The position numbers were made by a program, and so were the translations under genes. From the NCBI GenBank assembly GCA_031290985.1, contig JARLJW010000092.1:1-64000 (forward strand): a stretch of 64,000 bases of DNA, read 5' to 3'. Origin of the DNA: Verrucomicrobiia bacterium (GTDB lineage Bacteria; Verrucomicrobiota; Verrucomicrobiia; Limisphaerales; UBA11358). Positions 16,633 through 25,876 of the stretch are shown piece after piece; positions within the stretch are counted from its first letter, which is position 1; each line of letters starts with the position of its first letter. The notes under the pieces are model-generated. The model made no database searches. It was not told where the DNA came from and saw only the letters and a program-made list of their open reading frames with translations.

Positions 16633-18927
16633 ATGCGAATCATTTCTCAAGCCGCCGGGCTGATGGCCTTGGCGGCCGTCATTCATTCCCCGCTCAGCGC
16701 TTCCGGGTGGGAACCCAAACAGGCCCCGTTGATGACCAAATGGGCGAAGCTGGTGGATCCGGCCAGCCCGTTGCCGGAGTATCCCCGCCCGCAACTGGTG
16801 CGCAGCGAATGGCTCAGCCTGAACGGCATCTGGCAGTTCCAGGCCGGCGCCGCCGGTGAGGCCGTGCCGGTTGGGCAAAATCTTTCCGGGGAAATCCTCG
16901 TGCCGTTCCCCATGGAATCCGCCCTCTCCGGCGTGATGCAGCATCACGAGCGCTCGTGGTATCGCCGCACGTTCTCCGTGCCGGAAAAATGGGCCGGCCA
17001 GAATATCGTGCTCCACCTTGACGCCGTGGACTTTGAATCCGAAGTGTTCCTCAACGGCAAAAGCGTCGGCCTCCACCAGGGCGGCTATGACCCGGTGAGC
17101 TATGACATCACCCCGTATCTCAGCGGCCCGGGTCCGCAGGAATTGATCGTCCGGGTGTATGACGCCACCGACAACGCCGGCGAACCGCGCGGCAAGCAGA
17201 CGCTCCATCCGCACGGCATCATGTACACGAGCACCAGCGGCATCTGGCAGCCGGTGTGGCTCGAGCCGGTCCCCGCCACCGGCATCGCGGATCTGAAGTT
17301 GGTGCCGGACATCGATGCCGGCGGCCTCAAATTGACCGTCTCTGTTCCCGGGGCGGCGGACGATGTGAAGGTGCAGGCCGTCGCCCGCGCCGGTAAAAAA
17401 GTGGTTGGCAAAATCTCCGGCGCGCCCGGCGCGGAATTGTTTCTGCCGGTGCCGAAGGCCACGCTCTGGTGCCCCACGAATCCGTTTCTCTACGACCTGG
17501 ACGTGACCCTGACCAAGGGCGGCAAGACCATGGATGCCGTGACGAGCTATTTCGGCATGCGCAAGATCAACCTCGGCCAGGTCGATGGCTTCACGAAAAT
17601 CTTGTTGAACAATCAATTCGTCTTCGAATTTGGCCCGCTCGACCAGGGCTTCTGGCCCGACGGCATTTACACCGCCCCCACCGACGATGCGCTCAAGAGC
17701 GACATCCAGCGGGAGAAGGCCGTGGGCTTCAACATGGTCCGCAAACACATCAAGGTGGAACGCGCCCGCTGGTATTATTGGGCGGATAAACTGGGCATTC
17801 TCGTCTGGCAGGACATGCCGAGCTTCAATTCCTACACCGACCGGCCCGCCGCCCCCGATGTTCCCGAATTCAAATCGGAATTGGAACGCCTCGTGCAGAC
17901 GCATTGGAATTCTCCGGCCATCATCATGTGGGTGATCTTCAACGAGAGCCAGGGCCAGCATGACACCGCGTCGCTCGTGCAGGCGGTGAAAAAACTCGAC
18001 CCGTCCCGGCTGGTCAACCAGGCCAGCGGCGGCGGACATTTCGGCGTGGGCGATGTCCTGGATGTCCACAGCTACCCTGACCCGGCTTATCCCGTCAGCG
18101 CGAACCAGGCGGTGGTCTGCGGTGAATTTGGCGGCGTCGGCCTGGCGGTCACCAACCATACCTGGGCCACCGGCTGGGGTTACGTCGATGCCAAAGATGG
18201 CGCCGATTTGGTGGCCAAGTTTGATCATTTCTCCGAGCTGCTTTCCGACTTCGTGCAGAACCACGGCCTCAGCGCCGCCGTCTACACCGAAATAACCGAC
18301 GTGGAAACCGAGTTGAACGGCCTTTACACCTACGACCGCAAGGTGCGCAAGCCCGGCCTCCATGCGATCCAATCCGCCATCGCCGCGTCGTTGGGAAAAT
18401 ATGCGCTGACACCGCTGGTGCCCTCCTCCCGGGCCGACGGCCAGAGCTGGCGTTACACCACCATCATGCCGGCATCGTCCTGGTACACCACCAATTACAG
18501 CGACGGCAGTTGGGCCGTTGGCCTGGGCGGTTTCGGCACCGCCGGCACCCCGGGGGCGGTGGTCCGCACCGTCTGGAACACCAGCGACATCTGGCTGCGC
18601 CGCACTTTTGATCCCGGCCCGCTCACGGCGGAGCAGCTCGGCCGCCTCGCCTTCAGCATCCATCACGATGAAGACGTGGAGGTTTACCTGAACGGCGTGC
18701 CGGTCTACGCCGCGAATGGCTTCGTCGGCAGCTATACGCGGGTTCCATTCACGGAAGCCGGCCGCCGCGCCCTGTTGCCCGGCCGCGAGAATACGCTTGC
18801 CGTCCATTGTCATCAGACCGTCGGCGGACAATATGTCGATGTCGGCATCGACGAGCAGGAGGTCCTGGTCAAGCCGCCGTCGCCGGCGCCGGCGCTGGAT
18901 GCCTTTGAACTCCCGGACACGGAATAA
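16633..18927 (+). CDS. GH2-family glycoside hydrolase, paralogue of the gene at 1754
   Basis: The start at 16633 is the ATG that gives a signal peptide (RIISQAAGLMALAAVIHS); the frame is open further upstream, but that part overlaps the previous gene. The 764-residue enzyme has the GH2 sandwich and Ig domains (LSLNGIWQFQAG, SWYRRTFSVP), a TIM barrel with likely acid/base E438 (IFNESQGQHD) and likely nucleophile E498 (CGEFGG), the same 60-residue spacing as in the paralogue, and an HCHQTVGGQYVDVG module (about 590-745). It lacks the FN3, LamG and F-x-R-L C-terminal parts of the 1754 protein and ends soon after the module. Different tails on near-identical cores suggest different cellular placement with the same or a similar sugar specificity. 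A 117-bp gap follows. Confidence 0.9.
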   Translation: MRIISQAAGLMALAAVIHSPLSASGWEPKQAPLMTKWAKLVDPASPLPEYPRPQLVRSEWLSLNGIWQFQAGAAGEAVPVGQNLSGEILVPFPMESALSGVMQHHERSWYRRTFSVPEKWAGQNIVLHLDAVDFESEVFLNGKSVGLHQGGYDPVSYDITPYLSGPGPQELIVRVYDATDNAGEPRGKQTLHPHGIMYTSTSGIWQPVWLEPVPATGIADLKLVPDIDAGGLKLTVSVPGAADDVKVQAVARAGKKVVGKISGAPGAELFLPVPKATLWCPTNPFLYDLDVTLTKGGKTMDAVTSYFGMRKINLGQVDGFTKILLNNQFVFEFGPLDQGFWPDGIYTAPTDDALKSDIQREKAVGFNMVRKHIKVERARWYYWADKLGILVWQDMPSFNSYTDRPAAPDVPEFKSELERLVQTHWNSPAIIMWVIFNESQGQHDTASLVQAVKKLDPSRLVNQASGGGHFGVGDVLDVHSYPDPAYPVSANQAVVCGEFGGVGLAVTNHTWATGWGYVDAKDGADLVAKFDHFSELLSDFVQNHGLSAAVYTEITDVETELNGLYTYDRKVRKPGLHAIQSAIAASLGKYALTPLVPSSRADGQSWRYTTIMPASSWYTTNYSDGSWAVGLGGFGTAGTPGAVVRTVWNTSDIWLRRTFDPGPLTAEQLGRLAFSIHHDEDVEVYLNGVPVYAANGFVGSYTRVPFTEAGRRALLPGRENTLAVHCHQTVGGQYVDVGIDEQEVLVKPPSPAPALDAFELPDTE

Positions 18928-19044
18928 TTTCGGCCGCCAAGGAGGTGGTTTGGCCCGTTCGATGGCGTTTGGCAATCCGGCACTGGCGTTGCCGCCACCG
19001 TGGGTTGATAAAACTTTGCCACCAAGTTTGAATTATTTGTCGTA

Positions 19045-22000
19045 ATGAAGGTTCGTTTTTGCATGCTGATAATCCTGTGCGTGGCTTTTTCCGGTCACGC
19101 CCAGGGCATCAACTGGCCCGCCAATCAATTGCTGCCCACGTTTTCAACGCCGGCAGCCCTCATTGATTGCATCGATGTCAGCTCCGCCACCCCGGCGGAG
19201 ATTGATTTGTTTTCCTCGCTCGAAGGCATTGTCAACCGCACCCAGCCGCGCATCGCCTGCGTGAACAGCATCGATGGCGAAGGCAAGTTCACCTGGCTCA
19301 ACCTGCATAATCTGCCCTACCTCGTCACCAACGGGTACGGCGCCATCTCCAAGTACCAGACGAACTTGAACGGACTGGTGGTCACGGATCCCAATATGCC
19401 CGACACGCTCAATCTGGCCACCACCATCGCCGGCGTGAGCAACCTGTTGATCTGCGACCCCTCCCTGCTGGTCACGCTCACCAACGCGCCGTACAACCTT
19501 GCGGTCGCCCAGGATTTGCGCGGACGCTTTTCCAACAAGTACCAAGTCTACGGCTATCTTTACACCAACTATTGGCCGCAATGCACCCATCGCATGATCA
19601 CCGGCCTCTACACGAACATTCACGGCGAACTGCGCGATTATGTCGTGGCCACCAAATCCGCGCTGGTCTGGCTGGATCCCGGCACGCTGAATTTTTCCGA
19701 CAAAAGCGCGCTCGCATTGTTTCTCAATGACATGTCCCCCGTGAATGGCATCTACATGGGCTGGTGGCCCAGCGAGGGCAACGGCCTGGGCTGGATCGCG
19801 CAATACGGCATTCCCGTGCTGGCCAGTGATTATTTTCAAAACGCCTCGCTGTTCAGCGGCGTCACGCGCCCCATCAACGTCCCCAACATTCCGCCGCCGC
19901 CGCCGCTCGCCAACAAGATCTACATCTCCCTCATCTTGAGCGATGGCGACAACATCCAGTACATGCAGCACGTCATGAAGATGGACTGGGAAAATCCCGC
20001 CCGCGGCAGCATCCCCATCGGCTGGACCGTTTCGCCGCTCGCCTCCGAGTTCGATCCCGCGATGCTCAATCATTTTTGGAACACGGCCACCACCAATGAC
20101 TGCCTGATCTCCGGGCCGTCCGGTGCCGGCTACGCCCACATTGAAAGCTGGGGCGCCGCCAACCTGTCCGCTTTCGCCCGCGTTTCAGATTCCTATCTGC
20201 AACGCAGCGGCCTGCATGTCATCACGATGTGGGACTCCGTGCCCACCGGCGTGGCGCGCGCCTTCGCCACGAATTGCCAGACCCTGTTTGGCCTGACGGA
20301 TCAAAGCGGCGGGAATTACACGTCCACCAATCTGGGATTGCGCACCTTGGGCCTGGCCGTCTCCTACGCCTCGCTGACCAATGACATCATCACCGGCCTC
20401 AATAACGCCGCGGCCGGCTGGAACGGCACCTCGCCGATGTTCCTCTCGGCCCAGGCGGTCGTCTGGAGCCTCGGGCCGGCCGATTTGCGCAATATCTCCA
20501 CCTATTTTGACACGAACAAATTCGTGTTCGTGCGGCCCGACCATTTGTTCATGCTGTACAACCAGCTTTACGGCAATCCCGTCGCCGTGACCCGCTCGGC
20601 GGCCGGCGCCGGCGCCGCCGGGGCGACCCTGCAAGGCTTCGTCATCCCCAACGCCGGCACGGCCAGCGCGTGGTTCGAGTGGGGGACGAACAACAGTTAC
20701 GGGAGCAAAACCGCCGTGACCAACATTGCCGGAACTTCCGCCGTGTCGGTCAGTGCCGCGGTCGGCGGCCTGTTGCCGCGCGTCACCTACCACTGTCGCG
20801 TCGCCGTCAGCAATGCGCTCGGCGTGGCCTACGGTGCCGATAGGATATTTATCAGCGGCGGCCTGGTGAAGGCGTGGGGCGATGGCGCTGCCGGGCAGAC
20901 CAATGTTCCCGCCGGCTTGACGAATGTCCTGGCCGTCGCCGGCGGGGCCAGCCATGCGCTCGCCTTGAAGAACGACGGCACGGTCGTCGCCTGGGGCAGC
21001 AACGCGTTCAAACAGACCAATGTCCCGCCCGGCCTGGCCAACATCGTCGAAGTTTCCGGCGGGGTTCAACATAGCCTCGCGCTCAATGCGTCCGGACTGG
21101 TCACCGCCTGGGGCGATAATTCTCTGGGCCAGACCAACGTTCCCGCCGGCTTGAGCAATGTCGTCGAGATCGCCGCCGGCGGTTATCACAATCTGGCGTT
21201 GAAATCGGATGGGACCGTGGCCATGTGGGGAGCCAACAATCTGGGCCAGACCAATATGCCGCCGGGCTTGAGCAATGTCGTGGCAATTGCCGCCGGAAAA
21301 AACCACAGCCTCGCCTTAAAAGCCGATGGCACGCTCGTCTCGTGGGGCAGCAACAGTTCGGGCCAGACGAATGTCCCCGCCGGTCTGTCCCAGGTCATCG
21401 GCATCTCGGCGGGTGATATTCATAGTGTCGCTCTCAGGGCGGACGCCATCACCTCTCCCAACCTTTTTGGACCGAACCCCGTTCCCGCTCTCCGGTGGAC
21501 GGCCGATGCACTTTCTGGCGCGGATGGCACATCGGTCAGCAACTGGACGGATGCGATCCGTGGCAAAGTTGCCACGCAAAACTCCGCGGGCAACTGTCCG
21601 ACGCTGTATTCGAATGTTTTCAATGGCCACGGCGCGCTGCGATTCACGAATGCCAGCAGCCAGTATCTGACCGTTGCCGCCGCGGACAGCCCGCTTTCCG
21701 CCGCGGCCGATTTCACGCTGGCCATGGTTTTTAAAACCACCACGCCCGGGCTCACGTCCGGTTTGTTTTATCAAAACACTGGCTTGCTCGGCTGCGAGCA
21801 GCCCTTTGCCGTCGCCGATTGGGCGCTGGCGCTCAATGGCAGCCAGTTGGGTGCGGGTCTCGGCGCGGGCGGCAGCGATTGCAGTTCTGATGTGAGCCTT
21901 TACGGCGGCAGTGTTACGGATGGGCGGACGCATATCGCCATGTACGTCCGCAGCGGTCCGACGGTCCGCCTGTACGTGGATGGTGTCATCGTGGCCGCGC

Positions 22001-23679
22001 AAACGCCGCTCTGCACCGCCGCGCGCGGCACCTACGATTTTCAGATCGGCGCGATGACCACCACGAGCGGCTTTTTTAGCGGCGATATCGCGGAGATACA
22101 AATTTACAACCGCGCATTGAATCTCCCGGAACTTGCCACCGTGAATGGCAATCTGGCCGCCACCTACGGATTGAGCGGTGTGGCCGGCGCGCCGAAAGCC
22201 CGTTGGGTGGCTGACAGCCTCTCCGGCAGCGATGGCACGTCAATCGGTGTTTGGAAGGATGCCTTGAGCCCCCGGACGGCGGCGCAGGCCACCACCGGCA
22301 ACCAGCCCAAACTCTATTCCAATGTCATCAATGGACACAAAGTTTTGCGCTTCGCCAGCGGCAGCAGCCAGTGTCTGACCATCGCCGCCACCAACAGCCC
22401 CATTTCCGCCGCCGGCAGTTTCACGCTGGCATTGGTTTTCAAGACGACCACCGTGGGGAATTCGTCCCCCAATTTCTATTTGAACACCGGCCTGCTCGCC
22501 ACGGAACAATCCGGCGTCGTTGCGGACTGGGCCCTGTGCCTCAACGGTTCCCAGCTCGGCGCCGGCCTTGGTGCCGGCGGCAATGGCTGCGGTTCGGACT
22601 TGAGCCTCTACGGTGGCACCGTGACTGATGGCAATCCGCACATCGCGATGTATGTGCGCTCCGGTGACGCCATCACGCTCTATGTGGACGGCGTCATTGT
22701 AGTCTCCCAAAGCTCGCTCTGTCCGGCGGCGCGGGGCGATTACCCCGTCCAGATCGGCGCGATGGCGCCCGGCCTGTATTTTTTCAATGGTGACATCGCC
22801 GAGATCCAGATGTATGACCGCGCTTTGAGTTCGTTTGAAATCACCCGGGCCAACGAAAATTTGGCGTCCACTTACGGTGTCACCGGCGCGGCGCGGAACC
22901 TGGTCGCCTGGGGCAGCAATGCCAATGGCCAGACGGCCATCCCCGGCGGCTTGACCAACCTGAACCTGGTCGCCAGCGGCAGCGCCGGCAATTTTGCGCT
23001 CAAAAACGGAGGTTCCCTCATTGGCTGGGGCAACAATACCTATGGTCAGACGAATCTGCTGCCGGGCTTGACCAATGTGACGGCGGTCGCCGGCGGTCTG
23101 GGTTTCGTCCTCGCCATCGGCAACCAGTTGCCGCAGGTCAGCGGCGCCACCTTCACCGGCTATATCAATCACGACCTCGCCTTCGCCCTGCCGGGCGTTG
23201 ACCCCGATGGCAATCCATTAAGTTACCGCGTGCTTTCGCTGCCGGCCAACGGTTCGCTCTATCAATCCGCCGGCGGCGCGCGCGGCGCTCCGATCAGCAC
23301 GACCAATACGCAGGTATCCGACCCGGCGGGTCAGCTCATTTTTGCGGCCGTGACGAACGGAACCGGAAACCCGTACGCCAATTTAAGTTTCATCGCCGGC
23401 GATGGCTTTTATAATTCTGGCGCGGCACCGGTAACCTTCAACATCACCACGCCGTCTGTTCCGCAGTTCGGCAGCGCCGCGGGGAATTTTGGCGGCGGAA
23501 ATTACGGCCTCAATTTTTTCGGCAGTTCCAACGCGACGTACAGCGTGTGGGCTTCGACGAATTTATCCGCCTGGGACCGGCTTGGCCCGGCGACGGAAAG
23601 CGCTCCCGGCCAGTACCAATACCTTGATGCAACCACCACCAATTATCCGCAACGGTTCTACCGCGCCAGCGCACCTTGA
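19045..23679 (+). CDS. GxGYxYP-type putative glycoside hydrolase with RCC1-like and LamG repeats
   Basis: The 1544-residue exported protein has a signal peptide ending near SGHAQG. Residues about 20-510 match the GxGYxYP putative glycoside hydrolase family (IDLFSSLEGIVNRTQPRI; ILSDGDNIQYMQH; GPSGAGYAHIESW), where the name-giving motif is degenerate (GAGYAHI). An FN3-like domain follows (about 513-600), then five RCC1-like propeller repeats (about 607-803; KNDGTVVAWGSN, GQTNVPAGLSN), two tandem LamG domains (about 812-1042 and 1049-1280), two more RCC1-like repeats (about 1284-1360), a cadherin-like stretch and a tail ending RFYRASAP. The propeller repeats are thus split by the LamG pair. It is 3 bp before the next gene. 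The substrate is unknown; the repeats probably bind glycan or the cell surface. Confidence 0.75.
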   Translation: MKVRFCMLIILCVAFSGHAQGINWPANQLLPTFSTPAALIDCIDVSSATPAEIDLFSSLEGIVNRTQPRIACVNSIDGEGKFTWLNLHNLPYLVTNGYGAISKYQTNLNGLVVTDPNMPDTLNLATTIAGVSNLLICDPSLLVTLTNAPYNLAVAQDLRGRFSNKYQVYGYLYTNYWPQCTHRMITGLYTNIHGELRDYVVATKSALVWLDPGTLNFSDKSALALFLNDMSPVNGIYMGWWPSEGNGLGWIAQYGIPVLASDYFQNASLFSGVTRPINVPNIPPPPPLANKIYISLILSDGDNIQYMQHVMKMDWENPARGSIPIGWTVSPLASEFDPAMLNHFWNTATTNDCLISGPSGAGYAHIESWGAANLSAFARVSDSYLQRSGLHVITMWDSVPTGVARAFATNCQTLFGLTDQSGGNYTSTNLGLRTLGLAVSYASLTNDIITGLNNAAAGWNGTSPMFLSAQAVVWSLGPADLRNISTYFDTNKFVFVRPDHLFMLYNQLYGNPVAVTRSAAGAGAAGATLQGFVIPNAGTASAWFEWGTNNSYGSKTAVTNIAGTSAVSVSAAVGGLLPRVTYHCRVAVSNALGVAYGADRIFISGGLVKAWGDGAAGQTNVPAGLTNVLAVAGGASHALALKNDGTVVAWGSNAFKQTNVPPGLANIVEVSGGVQHSLALNASGLVTAWGDNSLGQTNVPAGLSNVVEIAAGGYHNLALKSDGTVAMWGANNLGQTNMPPGLSNVVAIAAGKNHSLALKADGTLVSWGSNSSGQTNVPAGLSQVIGISAGDIHSVALRADAITSPNLFGPNPVPALRWTADALSGADGTSVSNWTDAIRGKVATQNSAGNCPTLYSNVFNGHGALRFTNASSQYLTVAAADSPLSAAADFTLAMVFKTTTPGLTSGLFYQNTGLLGCEQPFAVADWALALNGSQLGAGLGAGGSDCSSDVSLYGGSVTDGRTHIAMYVRSGPTVRLYVDGVIVAAQTPLCTAARGTYDFQIGAMTTTSGFFSGDIAEIQIYNRALNLPELATVNGNLAATYGLSGVAGAPKARWVADSLSGSDGTSIGVWKDALSPRTAAQATTGNQPKLYSNVINGHKVLRFASGSSQCLTIAATNSPISAAGSFTLALVFKTTTVGNSSPNFYLNTGLLATEQSGVVADWALCLNGSQLGAGLGAGGNGCGSDLSLYGGTVTDGNPHIAMYVRSGDAITLYVDGVIVVSQSSLCPAARGDYPVQIGAMAPGLYFFNGDIAEIQMYDRALSSFEITRANENLASTYGVTGAARNLVAWGSNANGQTAIPGGLTNLNLVASGSAGNFALKNGGSLIGWGNNTYGQTNLLPGLTNVTAVAGGLGFVLAIGNQLPQVSGATFTGYINHDLAFALPGVDPDGNPLSYRVLSLPANGSLYQSAGGARGAPISTTNTQVSDPAGQLIFAAVTNGTGNPYANLSFIAGDGFYNSGAAPVTFNITTPSVPQFGSAAGNFGGGNYGLNFFGSSNATYSVWASTNLSAWDRLGPATESAPGQYQYLDATTTNYPQRFYRASAP
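20865..21450 (+). repeat. Five in-frame RCC1-like repeats
   Basis: Five consecutive units of roughly 40 codons share NDGTVVAWGSN...QTNVPxGLxN..EI..G..HSLAL. Two further units lie at about 22895-23120, after the LamG pair. The DNA of neighbouring units is similar enough to suggest recent unequal exchange. Confidence 0.7.
21480..22890 (+). repeat. Tandem duplication of a LamG-coding segment
   Basis: Two segments of about 700 bp (about 21480-22170 and 22190-22880) encode closely similar LamG domains. Both contain LNGSQLGAGLGAGG, HIAMYVRSG, LYVDGVIV and FxGDIAEIQ in the same order, indicating duplication inside the gene. Confidence 0.75.
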
Positions 23680-23682
23680 TTC

Positions 23683-25860
23683 ATGAAATTCCGATTCACC
23701 TCCCGGCTTGTTTTGGCGGTCATCGCCTCGGCCATCGCTTGCCCCGCCATCGCCGCCGATGCTACGTGGCCGCTGCTGGACACCAACCAGGTGCTGGAGC
23801 GCACGTGTTTTCAGACCGGCAAACCTTGGAGCGAGAATGGCGACCTGCGTTCGGATGTGGCAATCGTCTACGGCATCGATGCCGGTCTGCCGGAACGCAT
23901 TGCCACTTGGCGTGATCACGGCTACCGCATCCATGTCATGACCGGCGTTGCGTGGGGTGAGTATCAGGATTATCTCTACGGTCGCTTCGACGGCATTAAT
24001 CACGAAGATGAGGCGCAGATGGATCGCAACGGGAACAAGATCGGCCACGGTGGCGATGTCTATTACATGTGCCCCGGGACCAATTACGGAAAATTCCTGT
24101 GCGTGGGCGTCCAGCGCGCCCTGGATGCCGGGGCCGAGGCAATTCATCTCGAAGAACCCGAGTTCTGGGACCGCGCCGGTTATTCCGAAGGCTTCAAGCG
24201 CGAGTGGAAAAGTTATTATCACGAGGACTGGCAGCCGCCCCACAGCTCGGTGGACGCCCGCTGGCGCACCGGCAAGTTGAAATATTTCCTCTACCGTCGT
24301 GCGTTGCAACAGGTCTTCGACTATGTGCAGGCTTACAATCAAAAAACCGGCCGCCACGTCCGTTGCTATGTGCCCACGCACAGCCTGCTCAACTACGCGC
24401 AATGGTGCATCGTCAGCCCCGAATCCAGCCTGGCAAATCTGAAAGGGTGCGATGGCTACATCGCGCAGGTCTGGACCGGCACTTCGCGTGAGCCGAACCG
24501 CTATCAGGGCGAGGTCCGCTCGCGCACGTTTGAAACGGCATTCCTCGAGTACGGTGCCATGCAAAATCTCGTCCGCGCCACGGGCCGTTCCGTCTGGTAT
24601 CTGAACGACCCCATCGAGGACAACCCGGACCATGACTGGACGGATTACCGCCGCAACTGGGAATCAACCCTCGTCGCCTCGTTGTTCCAGCCGGAAGTCA
24701 GCCAGTATGAAGTCGCGCCCTGGCCCGAACGTGTTTTCGGCGGACACTATCCGCGCTCCGCTCCCCCCGACCAGCGCCAGGCCATGCCGCCGGCGTACGC
24801 CACCGAGTTGCAAACCGTCATCAACACGCTCAACGATCTCAAGCAACCGCAGGTGGCCTGGGACTGTGGCACCACCGGCTTTGGCGTGCTCGTGAGCGAT
24901 TCCCTGATGTTCCAGCGCGGCGAACCGACGCCCAGCGATCCGCATCTCGGCAACCTCTATGGCCTTTTGATGCCGTTGCTCAAGCACGGCCTGCCCGTCG
25001 CGCCCGTGCAGTTGGAAACCGTCACCGTGCCGCACGCGCTCGATAAGCAACGCGTCCTTTTCCTGAGCTACGATGGCCAAAAGCCGCTGTCACCGGAAGT
25101 CCACGCGCCCCTTGCCAAATGGGTGAAAAAGGGCGGCGTGCTCGTCTTTTGCGACAAGGATGCCGACCCCTATCTGCAAGTCCGCGACTGGTGGAACAGC
25201 GACGGCAAACATTATTCCACGCCGCGCCAACACCTCTTCGAGGAGCTCGGCCTCAAGGATGATATCGCCGCCGGCGAATTTCATCGCGTGGGCAAGGGCG
25301 GCCTCATCTGGCTGCGCGAGCGTCCCGCGCAATTTTCCATGAGCCCCGCCGGCGCCGATCGCATCGTGGCGGCGGCGAAGCTGGCCGCGCAATCCATCGG
25401 GATGGACTGGCGCGAGAAAAATTATCTGCTGCTGCGCCGCGGCCCCTACGTCATCGCCTCCGGGCTCGACGAATCCATCGCCGGCGAACCCCGTGTTTTA
25501 TCCGGCCGCTATGTGAACCTCTTTGATTCCACTTTGAACGTGCAAACGAACCTTGTGATCACGCCGGGTTCGCGGCAATTCTGCCTCGACCTCAACGCCG
25601 CGCAAAACGGCAAAACCCATCTGCTGGCTTCGGCGTGCAAAGCCGTGCCCCAGGAAAGCAAATCCGGCCAGCTCAGCTTCACCGTGGAAGGTGTCGCCAA
25701 CACCCCGGCCATCGTGCTGCTGGAAACCGCGCAAGCGCCCGCATCGGTCACGCTGGCCGGAAACAAGCTGGACACGTTTGCGTATTCCGCGAAAGAACAT
25801 CTGCTCTGGATTCATTTTGACAACGCTTCCGTTCCCCGTGAATTGTCGGTACAATTCTGA
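23683..25860 (+). CDS. Secreted TIM-barrel protein, putative uncharacterised glycoside hydrolase
   Basis: The 725-residue protein has a signal peptide ending near CPAIAA. I do not recognise a named family. Residues about 40-370 read like a (beta/alpha)8 hydrolase core, with an acidic cluster AIHLEEPEFW (E157, E158, E160) where retaining clan-A enzymes place a catalytic Glu. About 400-560 resemble the glutamine-amidotransferase-like domain that follows the barrel in beta-galactosidase-type enzymes (RVLFLSYDGQKPLSPEVH; KKGGVLVFCD). The last 120 residues look like a beta-sandwich. The order barrel, GATase-like domain, sandwich recalls GH42-type architecture, but overall similarity is not evident. 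It starts 3 bp after the GxGYxYP gene and is followed 16 bp later by the GH92 gene, so it is almost certainly co-transcribed with them. Confidence 0.6.
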   Translation: MKFRFTSRLVLAVIASAIACPAIAADATWPLLDTNQVLERTCFQTGKPWSENGDLRSDVAIVYGIDAGLPERIATWRDHGYRIHVMTGVAWGEYQDYLYGRFDGINHEDEAQMDRNGNKIGHGGDVYYMCPGTNYGKFLCVGVQRALDAGAEAIHLEEPEFWDRAGYSEGFKREWKSYYHEDWQPPHSSVDARWRTGKLKYFLYRRALQQVFDYVQAYNQKTGRHVRCYVPTHSLLNYAQWCIVSPESSLANLKGCDGYIAQVWTGTSREPNRYQGEVRSRTFETAFLEYGAMQNLVRATGRSVWYLNDPIEDNPDHDWTDYRRNWESTLVASLFQPEVSQYEVAPWPERVFGGHYPRSAPPDQRQAMPPAYATELQTVINTLNDLKQPQVAWDCGTTGFGVLVSDSLMFQRGEPTPSDPHLGNLYGLLMPLLKHGLPVAPVQLETVTVPHALDKQRVLFLSYDGQKPLSPEVHAPLAKWVKKGGVLVFCDKDADPYLQVRDWWNSDGKHYSTPRQHLFEELGLKDDIAAGEFHRVGKGGLIWLRERPAQFSMSPAGADRIVAAAKLAAQSIGMDWREKNYLLLRRGPYVIASGLDESIAGEPRVLSGRYVNLFDSTLNVQTNLVITPGSRQFCLDLNAAQNGKTHLLASACKAVPQESKSGQLSFTVEGVANTPAIVLLETAQAPASVTLAGNKLDTFAYSAKEHLLWIHFDNASVPRELSVQF

Positions 25861-25876
25861 TCCTCGTTTAAACTCC

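Noticed and set aside
1760-18975. Very long antisense open frames, e.g. 1760-3946, 14772-16643 and 16615-18975 on the - strand
   Set aside because: They lie opposite well-supported enzymes, have low-complexity Arg/Gly/Ala-rich translations and no domain features. They result from high GC at third codon positions.
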